DNA of 7,796 nucleotides from DATACZ01 sp036258795 (GTDB lineage Bacteria > Actinomycetota > CADDZG01 > JAHWKV01), in assembly GCA_036258795.1 (NCBI GenBank), contig DATACZ010000073.1, positions 1 through 7,796 on the forward strand, written 5' to 3'. Of the stretch, positions 1-5,053 are shown piece by piece. How positions within the stretch are numbered: the first letter of the stretch is position 1; every line of letters begins with the position of its first letter. Under the pieces are notes generated by a model. That model did no database searches, was not told the origin of the DNA, and saw nothing but the letters and a program-made list of their open reading frames with translations. The position numbers and the translations under genes were made by a program.

Positions 1-1
1 G

Positions 2-319
2 CGGGGCCTGCTGGTCCGTCATTTGATGATGCCGGGGATGCTCTCCGAGACGCAGTCCGTCCTGGAGTTCATCGCCGAGGCTCTGGGCCCCGACACCTAC
101 GTGGACCTGATGGCGCAGTACTACCCGGCCGGCCTGGTGGGGAGGGAGGGCCGGGACGGCTACAACGAGATCAACCGGCACCTCTACCTCGAGGAGTATC
201 AGCAGGCGGTGCAGACGGCTCAAACTCTGGGCCTGCGTCGCCTGGACGCACGCAGCCTCAGAGGGGGGCGGATGTTGCTGAGCGAAAAGACAGCCTCACC
301 GGCCGTAAGCTCGTCTTAG
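2..319 (+). CDS. PflX-like radical SAM protein, C-terminal fragment
   Basis: The window opens inside this gene; the frame is open from base 2 and ends at TAG 317-319, leaving about 105 C-terminal residues. The visible part resembles the C-terminal end of the COG1313 (PflX) radical SAM family, which is related to pyruvate formate-lyase activating enzymes. The supporting pattern is LLVRHLMMPG, then a helix rich in E and F, then DTYVDLMAQYYPAG, an EINRHL segment, and a closing LEEYQQAV...LGLRRLD helix. The CxxxCxxC iron-sulfur motif would lie upstream and cannot be seen, so catalytic competence is not testable here. The substrate of this family is not established. The last 20 or so residues (rich in R, S and A) look like a non-conserved tail. 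The gene converges with cysS and their stop codons overlap by a few bases, so no terminator separates them. The family call is by remembered sequence pattern only. Confidence 0.72.
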   Translation, partial: RGLLVRHLMMPGMLSETQSVLEFIAEALGPDTYVDLMAQYYPAGLVGREGRDGYNEINRHLYLEEYQQAVQTAQTLGLRRLDARSLRGGRMLLSEKTASPAVSSS

Positions 320-1647
320 GTTCTGACCTTCCACCTGGTGCCGTTCGGCGTGTCCTCGAGGACCACCCCCAGCTTGTTCAGCCGGTCCCTTATCGAGTCT
401 GCCTCCTCATAACGGCGGGCCTTACGTGCTTCATCTCTGAGCTCCATCGCCAGGCCGATCAAGCCCTCGGTCAACTCATCGCTCATCGCGGAACCGGAGG
501 CCGGGCTGATAAAGAGGCCCAAAACGGAGGTCATCTGATAGAAGGCGGGGACGAGGCCCCCCAGGCGGCCCCGAGCCTGCCCATTGTCCGAGGCGGCGAG
601 CTCCAGCTCGGCGTTGCCGTGCTTGACCAGCTCTTGTATCACGCTGAGCGCCACGGGCGTGTTGAAGTCGTCGTCCATGGCTTCCCTGAACCGGTCCAGG
701 TACCTTTGCCCCTCGGAGGATGGCTCCGGTGCCCCCTCGCCAGCGGCCCGGGCAAATGCCTCGAGCCGCTCCCAGATTCGCTTGGCCTGCTCCAAGGAGG
801 CCTCGCCGAAGTCGACGTCGTGGCGGTAATTTCCGGCAATAGCCATGATCCGGAGCACCTCCGGCCGCACCTGGGTTATGAGGTCTTTGACCAGGACCAG
901 GTTGCCTATCGACTTGGACATCTTCTCCGCATCCAGGTTCACCATCCCGTTGTGAAGCCAGTACCGAACAAAGGGGGAGGTGCCCTCGGCGGCCTCGGCT
1001 TGGGCGATCTCATTCTCGTGGTGAGGAAAGATGAGGTCGGAGCCGCCACCGTGAATGTCGAATCCCATCCCAAGATATTTGGCCGACATGGCCGAGCACT
1101 CGATGTGCCACCCCGGCCTGCCATTACCCCACGGACTTTCCCAGTAAGGCTCTCCAGGTTTGGCGGCTTTCCACAACGCAAAGTCCAGGGGGCTCCGCTT
1201 GTGGGGATCCGGCTCTACCCGCTCGCCGGCCCGCAGGTCGTCGAGATGCCGGCCGGATAGCTTGCCGTAGTCGGGGAAACGGTCGACGGCAAACCACACG
1301 CTGCCTCCCGACTCATACGCAACCCCACGATCGATGAGCTTTTGGATCATGCTGATCATCTCGGGGATGTGGTCGGTGGCCTTCACCAGCACGTCGGGAG
1401 GCCTCAGCCCAATGGCGGAAGCCACCCTCTCGAACTCCCGTGAGTAATCCGTAGCAACCTCGTCCCAGGCACGGCCCTCACTCTGCGCCTTGGTGATGAT
1501 CCTGTCGTCTATGTCGGTGTAGTTCTGAACGCAGGTCACCTCGTACCCCCGCCACTCGAGGTAACGACGAATTACGTCGAAGACGATGCCGGACCGGGCG
1601 TTGCCCACATGGATGTGGTCGTACACCGTGGGCCCGCAGACATACAT
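316..1647 (-). CDS. cysS: Cysteinyl-tRNA synthetase
   Basis: Class I aminoacyl-tRNA synthetase that activates cysteine with ATP and loads it on tRNA-Cys in the cytoplasm. Numbered from the ATG at 1647, the protein has 443 residues. The HIGH-type motif is HVGN (13-16). The zinc ligands that read out the cysteine thiol appear as C4, C184 in WHIECSAMS, H209 and E213 in FPHHENE. KMSKS is at 242-246, and a helical anticodon-binding end follows. The start is a problem. Homology continues upstream in the same frame as VALSVTNTLTRRKEPFEP, the usual CysRS N-terminus, about 25 residues beyond the ATG. The codon where a Met is expected (1722-1720) is GTC, and no ATG, GTG or TTG lies between the preceding stop (1728-1726) and 1647. 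I give the first canonical start, but the true protein probably begins near 1722. It follows the membrane-protein gene closely and is the last gene of the block. Confidence 0.95.
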   Translation of the reverse strand: MYVCGPTVYDHIHVGNARSGIVFDVIRRYLEWRGYEVTCVQNYTDIDDRIITKAQSEGRAWDEVATDYSREFERVASAIGLRPPDVLVKATDHIPEMISMIQKLIDRGVAYESGGSVWFAVDRFPDYGKLSGRHLDDLRAGERVEPDPHKRSPLDFALWKAAKPGEPYWESPWGNGRPGWHIECSAMSAKYLGMGFDIHGGGSDLIFPHHENEIAQAEAAEGTSPFVRYWLHNGMVNLDAEKMSKSIGNLVLVKDLITQVRPEVLRIMAIAGNYRHDVDFGEASLEQAKRIWERLEAFARAAGEGAPEPSSEGQRYLDRFREAMDDDFNTPVALSVIQELVKHGNAELELAASDNGQARGRLGGLVPAFYQMTSVLGLFISPASGSAMSDELTEGLIGLAMELRDEARKARRYEEADSIRDRLNKLGVVLEDTPNGTRWKVRT

Positions 1648-1725
1648 CCCGACCTTTCCCCGGACACGTGGCTCGAACGGCTCCTTGCGTCTCGTGAGCG
1701 TGTTGGTTACGGAGAGAGCGACGGC

Positions 1726-2721
1726 CTACTGCACCTCCTTCGAGAATGATCGAGGGTCCGGTGGAGGCGTCGTAAGATCCCGGCGCTTGCGGGGACCGCC
1801 CAGGCGAACTGCCCACAGAAGATACATCAACACGAAAACGAGGCCGCTCAGGAAAGCCGCAAGAATGAGGCCCCTAAGCCGGTCTCCTGTCAGATTCATG
1901 CCTCCCACGGTCCAGGTGGCGGTAGTTTGAAATGCGTCCGGCTCCAGAGGCATCAGGACCAGGGGAAGTGCCACCCCGGTTATCGTGAAGTAGATCAATA
2001 CCAGGACCGCGGCCCTTACGCCGGGTGCCCGCTCCATGCTTTGAAGCACCTTGCTGGTGCGCTCCTTCTCACCCAACAGCGCCAAGAGCGCGGTACCGGC
2101 CATTTCCTTCGCCTGGACCAATCCGGGCCGTCGGTCTGTAGGTTCGCCATCCAAGTCAAGGAACGTCAGTTTGGCCTTTCTCCTTCTGCCGGGCCTGGCC
2201 ACGCTGCGGTATTCGTCTTGGAGCTTGCGGTAGGCCGCGTCGTACCACTGGAGCTCCTCGCCCTTGGGCAGCGTCAGGCCGGCTTCTGCGGCGAATTCCG
2301 GGAGTGCGGGAGGAAGCTCGAACCCATACCCGGCGATCTTGTTCTCCAGCACGTTGAAGGCCCGCTTCACAATGCCGGTGACCCGCCGAAATTCCGGAAC
2401 AAGCTCCCCTGCGGTGCGGGAGGTGCTCACATCTGAAGCGACAAGCTCTCTAAGCTCTACCTCCCCGCGAGAATCCACAATTTCGCCTGCGTGATCCCGA
2501 ATGAAGTCCTCGGCGTCTAGCTGAAGAATGCGGTCTTCGAGATTGCTGAGCTCTGCTTGCTTTTGCTCCGCCTCACTCTCGACGTCGGCGAGCCTCCGCT
2601 CCAAGGAAGCCCGCTCGGCGCCGAGACTCAGCAGGCGATGAAGCAAGAAGGCTCCCATGAGCCCAACGATCGCGGCTGCCGATTGAGCAGCCGTTGACAG
2701 AAGCCAGTTAGGGTCGGGCAT
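1726..2721 (-). CDS. Uncharacterised membrane protein with coiled coil
   Basis: I do not recognise a named family. From the chosen ATG the product has 331 residues. A hydrophobic N-terminal helix (about 5-32, WLLSTAAQSAAAIVGLMGAF) is followed by a charged heptad-like coiled coil (about 35-75). A soluble middle follows (about 76-230), with basic RRRKAK near 179-184. Two hydrophobic helices lie at about 235-258 and 283-305, and a basic, proline-rich tail RKRRDLTTPPPDPR ends the protein. The likely topology is a three-helix inner-membrane protein with a sizeable loop or cytoplasmic region. A GTG at 2745 would add 8 residues but has no ribosome binding site. The ATG at 2721 is preceded by AAGGGAGG with a 12-base spacer, so I prefer it. 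The gene sits between ispF and cysS, which are adjacent in mycobacteria. Its end carries the cysS ribosome binding site, so the two are probably co-translated. Nothing visible supports a catalytic function. Confidence 0.8.
   Translation of the reverse strand: MPDPNWLLSTAAQSAAAIVGLMGAFLLHRLLSLGAERASLERRLADVESEAEQKQAELSNLEDRILQLDAEDFIRDHAGEIVDSRGEVELRELVASDVSTSRTAGELVPEFRRVTGIVKRAFNVLENKIAGYGFELPPALPEFAAEAGLTLPKGEELQWYDAAYRKLQDEYRSVARPGRRRKAKLTFLDLDGEPTDRRPGLVQAKEMAGTALLALLGEKERTSKVLQSMERAPGVRAAVLVLIYFTITGVALPLVLMPLEPDAFQTTATWTVGGMNLTGDRLRGLILAAFLSGLVFVLMYLLWAVRLGGPRKRRDLTTPPPDPRSFSKEVQ
1733..1740 (-). promoter_or_regulatory. Strong Shine-Dalgarno site for cysS, upstream of the missing start codon
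   Basis: The minus strand reads AAGGAGGT here, overlapping the last codons (K-E-V) of the upstream membrane-protein gene. The spacer to the GTC at 1722-1720 is 11 bases, whereas the ATG at 1647 lies 85 bases away. This near-perfect ribosome binding site is the main nucleotide evidence that translation starts around 1722 rather than at 1647. The protein homology upstream of 1647 says the same. Confidence 0.7.
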
Positions 2722-2833
2722 AAAGGGTTGGCGCCTCCCTTTCACTCCGGGGTTTCATTCTCAAAGGTCTATTCCCTGCCGTGCCGGCCGTCCCCCCAGG
2801 ATCCGGCCCGTCAATCTAAAGGCATCCCATACC

Positions 2834-3343
2834 TTAAACGGCCCTCATGTCTTTTGGCTCCGATCCAGCGTCGCCTACCGTGTCGAGCAAAGCCACCGCG
2901 GTAGCCGCAGCTCCCTCCCCTCGTCCGGCGAGCCCGAGACGATCGGTGGTTGTCGCTTTGACGTTCACCTGGGAAGTATCGAGCCCAAGTGCTTCCGAGA
3001 TCATCTCCACCATGCGCCTTCGGTGAGGGCCAACCTTGACTTCCTGGATCACGACCACGGAGTCGATGTTGACCACCCGGTACCCGGCTTCCTCGACCAG
3101 CTGTGCGGTCCGTTCCAGCATCTGCAAGCTGGAAAAACCTTCGGGTATAGAGGCCGGAGTGAAGTAGACGCCCATGTCACCCAATCCCGCCGCCCCGAGG
3201 AGCGCATCCACGATGGCGTGGGAGATCACATCGGCGTCCGACCAGCCTGCCAAGCCGGACATTCCTTGAATGGTTACGCCGCCCAACACCAACGGCCGGG
3301 ATTCGTCAAAGCCGTGAACGTCGTAGCCCACCCCCACCCTCAT
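2834..3343 (-). CDS. ispF: 2-C-methyl-D-erythritol 2,4-cyclodiphosphate synthase
   Basis: MEP-pathway enzyme that cyclises CDP-methylerythritol 2-phosphate to methylerythritol cyclodiphosphate with release of CMP; the family works as a homotrimer with active sites between subunits. The product has 169 residues, near the usual 155-170. Metal ligands appear as D8 and H10 in GYDVH and H42 in SDADVISHAI. The DALLGAAGLGDMG helix (46-58) and the nucleotide-side signature NVKATTTDRLG...GRGEG (127-143) are present. Oddities are W34 where the E. coli enzyme has His before SD, and FTPAS where FPDTD-type sequence is common. The ATG overlaps the ispD stop as ATGA, so translation is probably coupled to ispD. 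About 110 bases separate its stop from the next gene, with no clear terminator. The last 13 or so residues look like an unconserved tail. Confidence 0.96.
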   Translation of the reverse strand: MRVGVGYDVHGFDESRPLVLGGVTIQGMSGLAGWSDADVISHAIVDALLGAAGLGDMGVYFTPASIPEGFSSLQMLERTAQLVEEAGYRVVNIDSVVVIQEVKVGPHRRRMVEMISEALGLDTSQVNVKATTTDRLGLAGRGEGAAATAVALLDTVGDAGSEPKDMRAV

Positions 3344-4047
3344 GAGTCAGGTGCGGATGCCCGGCTTTCTAGGAGCATCTCGGCGAGCGAAAGGTCCGGC
3401 GCGGTGGTCACCTTGAAGTTGAGGGGATCGCCTCGCACTATCCGTATCCGATAACCGGAGTCGGCGAGCATCTCGGAACAGTCCTGACTTATCCGTCCCC
3501 GCGCCTTCGCGTTCTCCAGAGAGCCCTGAAGCGCCGTCCGTAAGAAAACCTGAGGCGTTTGAACTCTCCATATCCCAGCCCGGTCCAGATTGGTCAACAA
3601 AGTACCGTCCTCGGCTACCGCCTTGATGGCGTCATCGAGCGGGACGCCCGGGACCACCCCTTGCCAAGGCTCCACCAGCTCCTCGAACAGTGCGCTCAGG
3701 TGAGCGGGCCGCAGCAAGGGCCGGGCGGCGTCATGCACTGCAACCACGTTGCACTGCGTCGGCAGGTGAGCCATTGCCCGTTCCAAGGACGCCTGTCGAG
3801 TGGAACCTCCCTCGGTAACGGCGTAGAGCTTTTCCATTTCCAGGACGCTTTCCACCCAACTTGGTCTCGAGGCGGAGACCGCCACCACCACAGCCTCAAC
3901 TTCGGGGCATGAGGCTAGAGCCCGAAGAGAGTGAACCAACATCGGCTCGCCCAGCAGCGGAAGAAACTGTTTCGGTATAGCCGAGGTCATTCGCCGGCTG
4001 GACCCAGCTGCAAGCAGTATGGCCGCGGCATGCCGAAAACCGCTCAT
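3340..4047 (-). CDS. ispD: 2-C-methyl-D-erythritol 4-phosphate cytidylyltransferase
   Basis: Transfers CMP from CTP to 2-C-methyl-D-erythritol 4-phosphate, the third step of the MEP isoprenoid pathway, in the cytoplasm. The product has 235 residues, typical for the family. The glycine-rich CTP-binding loop is AAILLAAGSSRRM (8-20), with the catalytic pair seen as R19 and K26 (PKQF). Further signatures are GSTRQASL (81-88), AVHDAARPLL (103-112, metal-binding D106), VPLDDAIK (135-142), VQTPQVF (162-168) and LNFKVTTAPDL (209-219). The ATG at 4047 is the only canonical start before the conserved N-terminus and has no evident Shine-Dalgarno sequence. It lies in the loop of a long hairpin. The gene follows carD with about 70 bases between and is translationally coupled to ispF, the enzyme two steps later. 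Confidence 0.97.
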   Translation of the reverse strand: MSGFRHAAAILLAAGSSRRMTSAIPKQFLPLLGEPMLVHSLRALASCPEVEAVVVAVSASRPSWVESVLEMEKLYAVTEGGSTRQASLERAMAHLPTQCNVVAVHDAARPLLRPAHLSALFEELVEPWQGVVPGVPLDDAIKAVAEDGTLLTNLDRAGIWRVQTPQVFLRTALQGSLENAKARGRISQDCSEMLADSGYRIRIVRGDPLNFKVTTAPDLSLAEMLLESRASAPDS

Positions 4048-4063
4048 GTGAGCGGGTTTTCGG
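4033..4063 (-). promoter_or_regulatory. Hairpin enclosing the ispD start codon
   Basis: On the mRNA strand CCGAAAACCCGCTCA (4063-4049) is followed after two bases by TGAGCGGTTTTCGG (4046-4033). The arms are complementary except for one bulged C. About 13 base pairs form around a four-base loop ACAT, and the first two bases of the ispD ATG (4047-4045) are in that loop. No Shine-Dalgarno sequence is visible upstream, so the structure could hold ispD translation low or make it dependent on ribosomes, a protein or temperature. The pairing is directly visible; a regulatory role is inference. Confidence 0.5.
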
Positions 4064-4065
4064 TC

Positions 4066-4085
4066 ATCCGGACACCTGCCCGGAT
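4066..4085 (-). repeat. Second inverted repeat between carD and ispD
   Basis: ATCCGG at 4066-4071 pairs perfectly with CCGGAT at 4080-4085 across an 8-base spacer. It lies two bases from the ispD start hairpin, so the carD-ispD junction would carry two stem-loops in tandem. No T-run follows on the minus strand, so it is not a classical intrinsic terminator. It may be an mRNA processing or stability element, or chance in a GC-rich spacer. Confidence 0.3.
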
Positions 4086-4116
4086 CGGTAGAGCTCTTCG
4101 GTTGAAGCTGGGCGTT

Positions 4117-4611
4117 CTAAGTAGTTAGAACCTGGTCCAGCATGCAGCCCGCTTCCTCCTCGTCCACATTGGCGGCAAAGGTCACCTCGGAGATGAGAAT
4201 TTGGCGAGCCTTGGTGAGCATCCGCTTCTCTCCCGCGGACAAGCCCTTATCGGCTTCCCTGCGGGCGAGGTTACGGACAACCTCAGCTACCTGATAGATG
4301 TCACCGGAGCGCAGCTTTTCGACGTGAGTCTTGAAACGACGGCTCCAGTTGGTGGGCATACGGCACTCTTTGGACTTCAAGACCTTGAAGACTTTCTCGA
4401 GTTCGTCCCGAGCTATGACGTCCCTGATTCCGACGCCATCGGTATTGTCGGCGGGGACCATTAAAGTCAGATCCCCGTACGCGAGTCGAAGAACGTAGTA
4501 CTGCTTCTTCTCCCCCTGGAACTCCTTCTCCTCAAGACTCTTGATAATCGCTGCGCCGTGGTGTGGATAGACAACTTTGTCACCGATTTGAAAGGTAGTG
4601 GCCGACGGCAA
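4117..4611 (-). CDS. carD: CarD-family RNA polymerase-binding transcription factor
   Basis: CarD binds the RNA polymerase beta subunit through its N-terminal Tudor-like domain and stabilises open promoter complexes through its helical C-terminal domain. In actinobacteria it is a global, often essential regulator of rRNA and housekeeping transcription. From a TTG start the product has 164 residues, matching the roughly 160 of the mycobacterial protein. The RID motif is FQIGDKVVYPHHGAA (7-21) through DLTLMVPADN. The DNA-binding part contains PTNWSRRFK with the conserved Trp at about 89. The C-terminus carries GLSAGEKRMLTKARQIL. The frame stays open to an ATG at 4746, but the extra 45 residues are serine/arginine-rich, unlike the family, and that ATG has no ribosome binding site. 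The TTG at 4611-4609 has GGGAGG five bases upstream and begins just before the conserved domain. The gene heads the minus-strand block, divergent from amt. Confidence 0.95.
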   Translation of the reverse strand: MPSATTFQIGDKVVYPHHGAAIIKSLEEKEFQGEKKQYYVLRLAYGDLTLMVPADNTDGVGIRDVIARDELEKVFKVLKSKECRMPTNWSRRFKTHVEKLRSGDIYQVAEVVRNLARREADKGLSAGEKRMLTKARQILISEVTFAANVDEEEAGCMLDQVLTT

Positions 4612-4625
4612 ACGGTCCTCCCTCT
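4612..4625 (-). promoter_or_regulatory. Ribosome binding site deciding the carD TTG start
   Basis: The minus strand reads AGAGGGAGG (4625-4617), then ACCGT, then TTG. The five-base spacing and the fit to known CarD length favour this start over the upstream ATG at 4746. Confidence 0.6.
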
Positions 4626-4852
4626 TTTGAATGAACGATGAAGTCCTTAGCTTTTCGGACCCCGATCTCTGCGAACTATTCCCCCGATGAAAATGGCAAT
4701 CTTCCGAGCCGGAAAGGCGCGAAGATCGCCCTCGGCGATGTTCCATGGTAACAGGCGGGGACGGGGCCCCGCAATGGAGCTGAAGTGGTCGAACGGCTAC
4801 TTACAGTGATATCGCGATCCCCGTTGCCGCATTAACGGGCGTCACGCCACCG

Positions 4853-4872
4853 CTTTGAGACTCGAATCAAAG
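4853..4872. repeat. Imperfect palindrome, possible operator
   Basis: CTTTGA and TCAAAG form 6-bp inverted arms around an 8-bp partly symmetric centre, in the divergent intergenic region. The size and spacing are compatible with a dimeric repressor site, but no specific regulator is implied and chance is not excluded. Confidence 0.25.
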
Positions 4873-4961
4873 TGCAGATCATTCATTGTCCCAAACGCCT
4901 AGGTACGCGGTGGAGGCTCTGCCAGGGCGTGCCCTCGGCGCAAGATTCCCCCCTTCGGCTC

Positions 4962-4998
4962 TTAACATGTTTTTAACGGGCCAGAAACTTAACGAAAC
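4962..4998 (+). promoter_or_regulatory. Phased TTAAC/GAAAC array, probable GlnR-type nitrogen operator
   Basis: Boxes TTAAC (4962-4966), TTAAC (4973-4977) and GAAAC (4984-4988) follow each other at exact 11-bp steps with 6-bp spacers. A further GAAAC (4994-4998) is one base off phase. The middle pair, TTAAC-n6-GAAAC, closely matches the GTnAC-n6-GAAAC half-site pair known for the actinobacterial nitrogen regulator GlnR, differing at the first base. The array ends about 55 bases before the amt start, upstream of an ammonium transporter/PII operon, which is a classical GlnR target. The boxes are seen directly; binding by GlnR is inferred, since no regulator gene is in the window. Confidence 0.5.
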
Positions 4999-5015
4999 AA
5001 AACCGTCTATAGGCT
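4989..5015 (+). promoter_or_regulatory. Candidate amt promoter core
   Basis: TAGGCT at 5010-5015 fits the loose actinobacterial -10 pattern TAnnnT, within the AT-rich TCTATAGGCT. TTAACG at 4989-4994 is a weak -35 with a short 15-bp spacing, as expected for a promoter that needs an activator bound at the overlapping upstream array. It is a plausible assignment only; the start site is not visible. Confidence 0.3.
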
Positions 5016-5043
5016 AGCTCCGCTTAGCTTGCTCCCTGCCTAT

Positions 5044-5048
5044 GGAGG
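5044..5048 (+). promoter_or_regulatory. Shine-Dalgarno site of amt
   Basis: GGAGG lies five bases before the ATG at 5054 and fixes this start, which also gives the expected N-terminus of an ammonium channel. Confidence 0.75.
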
Positions 5049-5053
5049 TTTAA

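Larger units (their letters stand above)
4612..5053. other. Divergent carD/amt intergenic region
   Basis: This 442-bp region separates the two divergent operons, and I see no convincing gene in it. Its right third holds the amt control array (listed separately). Towards carD it contains a GC-rich inverted repeat, GCGGGG (4755-4760) with CCCCGC (4767-4772), which would form a hairpin in a long carD leader. An imperfect 20-bp palindrome lies at 4853-4872 (CTTTGA...TCAAAG). TTAACGGGC occurs twice in the same orientation, at 4832-4840 and within the amt array at 4973-4981. No carD promoter with both -10 and -35 elements near consensus stood out. A long transcribed carD leader is possible but unproven. 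Confidence 0.6.

Noticed and set aside
619..1260. A 213-codon open frame antisense to cysS
   Set aside because: It lies wholly inside the well-supported cysS gene and has low-complexity Gly/Pro/Leu composition and no ribosome site; a shadow frame.
1927..2436. A 169-codon plus-strand frame inside the membrane-protein gene
   Set aside because: The minus-strand gene has coherent hydrophobic helices, a coiled coil and a ribosome site; the plus-strand product has none of these.
2746..2833. Possible intrinsic terminator between ispF and the membrane-protein gene
   Set aside because: GC-rich with small palindromes such as GCCGGC and GGATCC, but no stable stem followed by a T-run on the minus strand.
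4832..4981. Direct repeat TTAACGGGC at 4832-4840 and 4973-4981 as a paired regulator site
   Set aside because: Only two 9-bp copies 141 bases apart, and the first lacks a phased partner box. It is noted in the intergenic entry but is too weak for its own feature.
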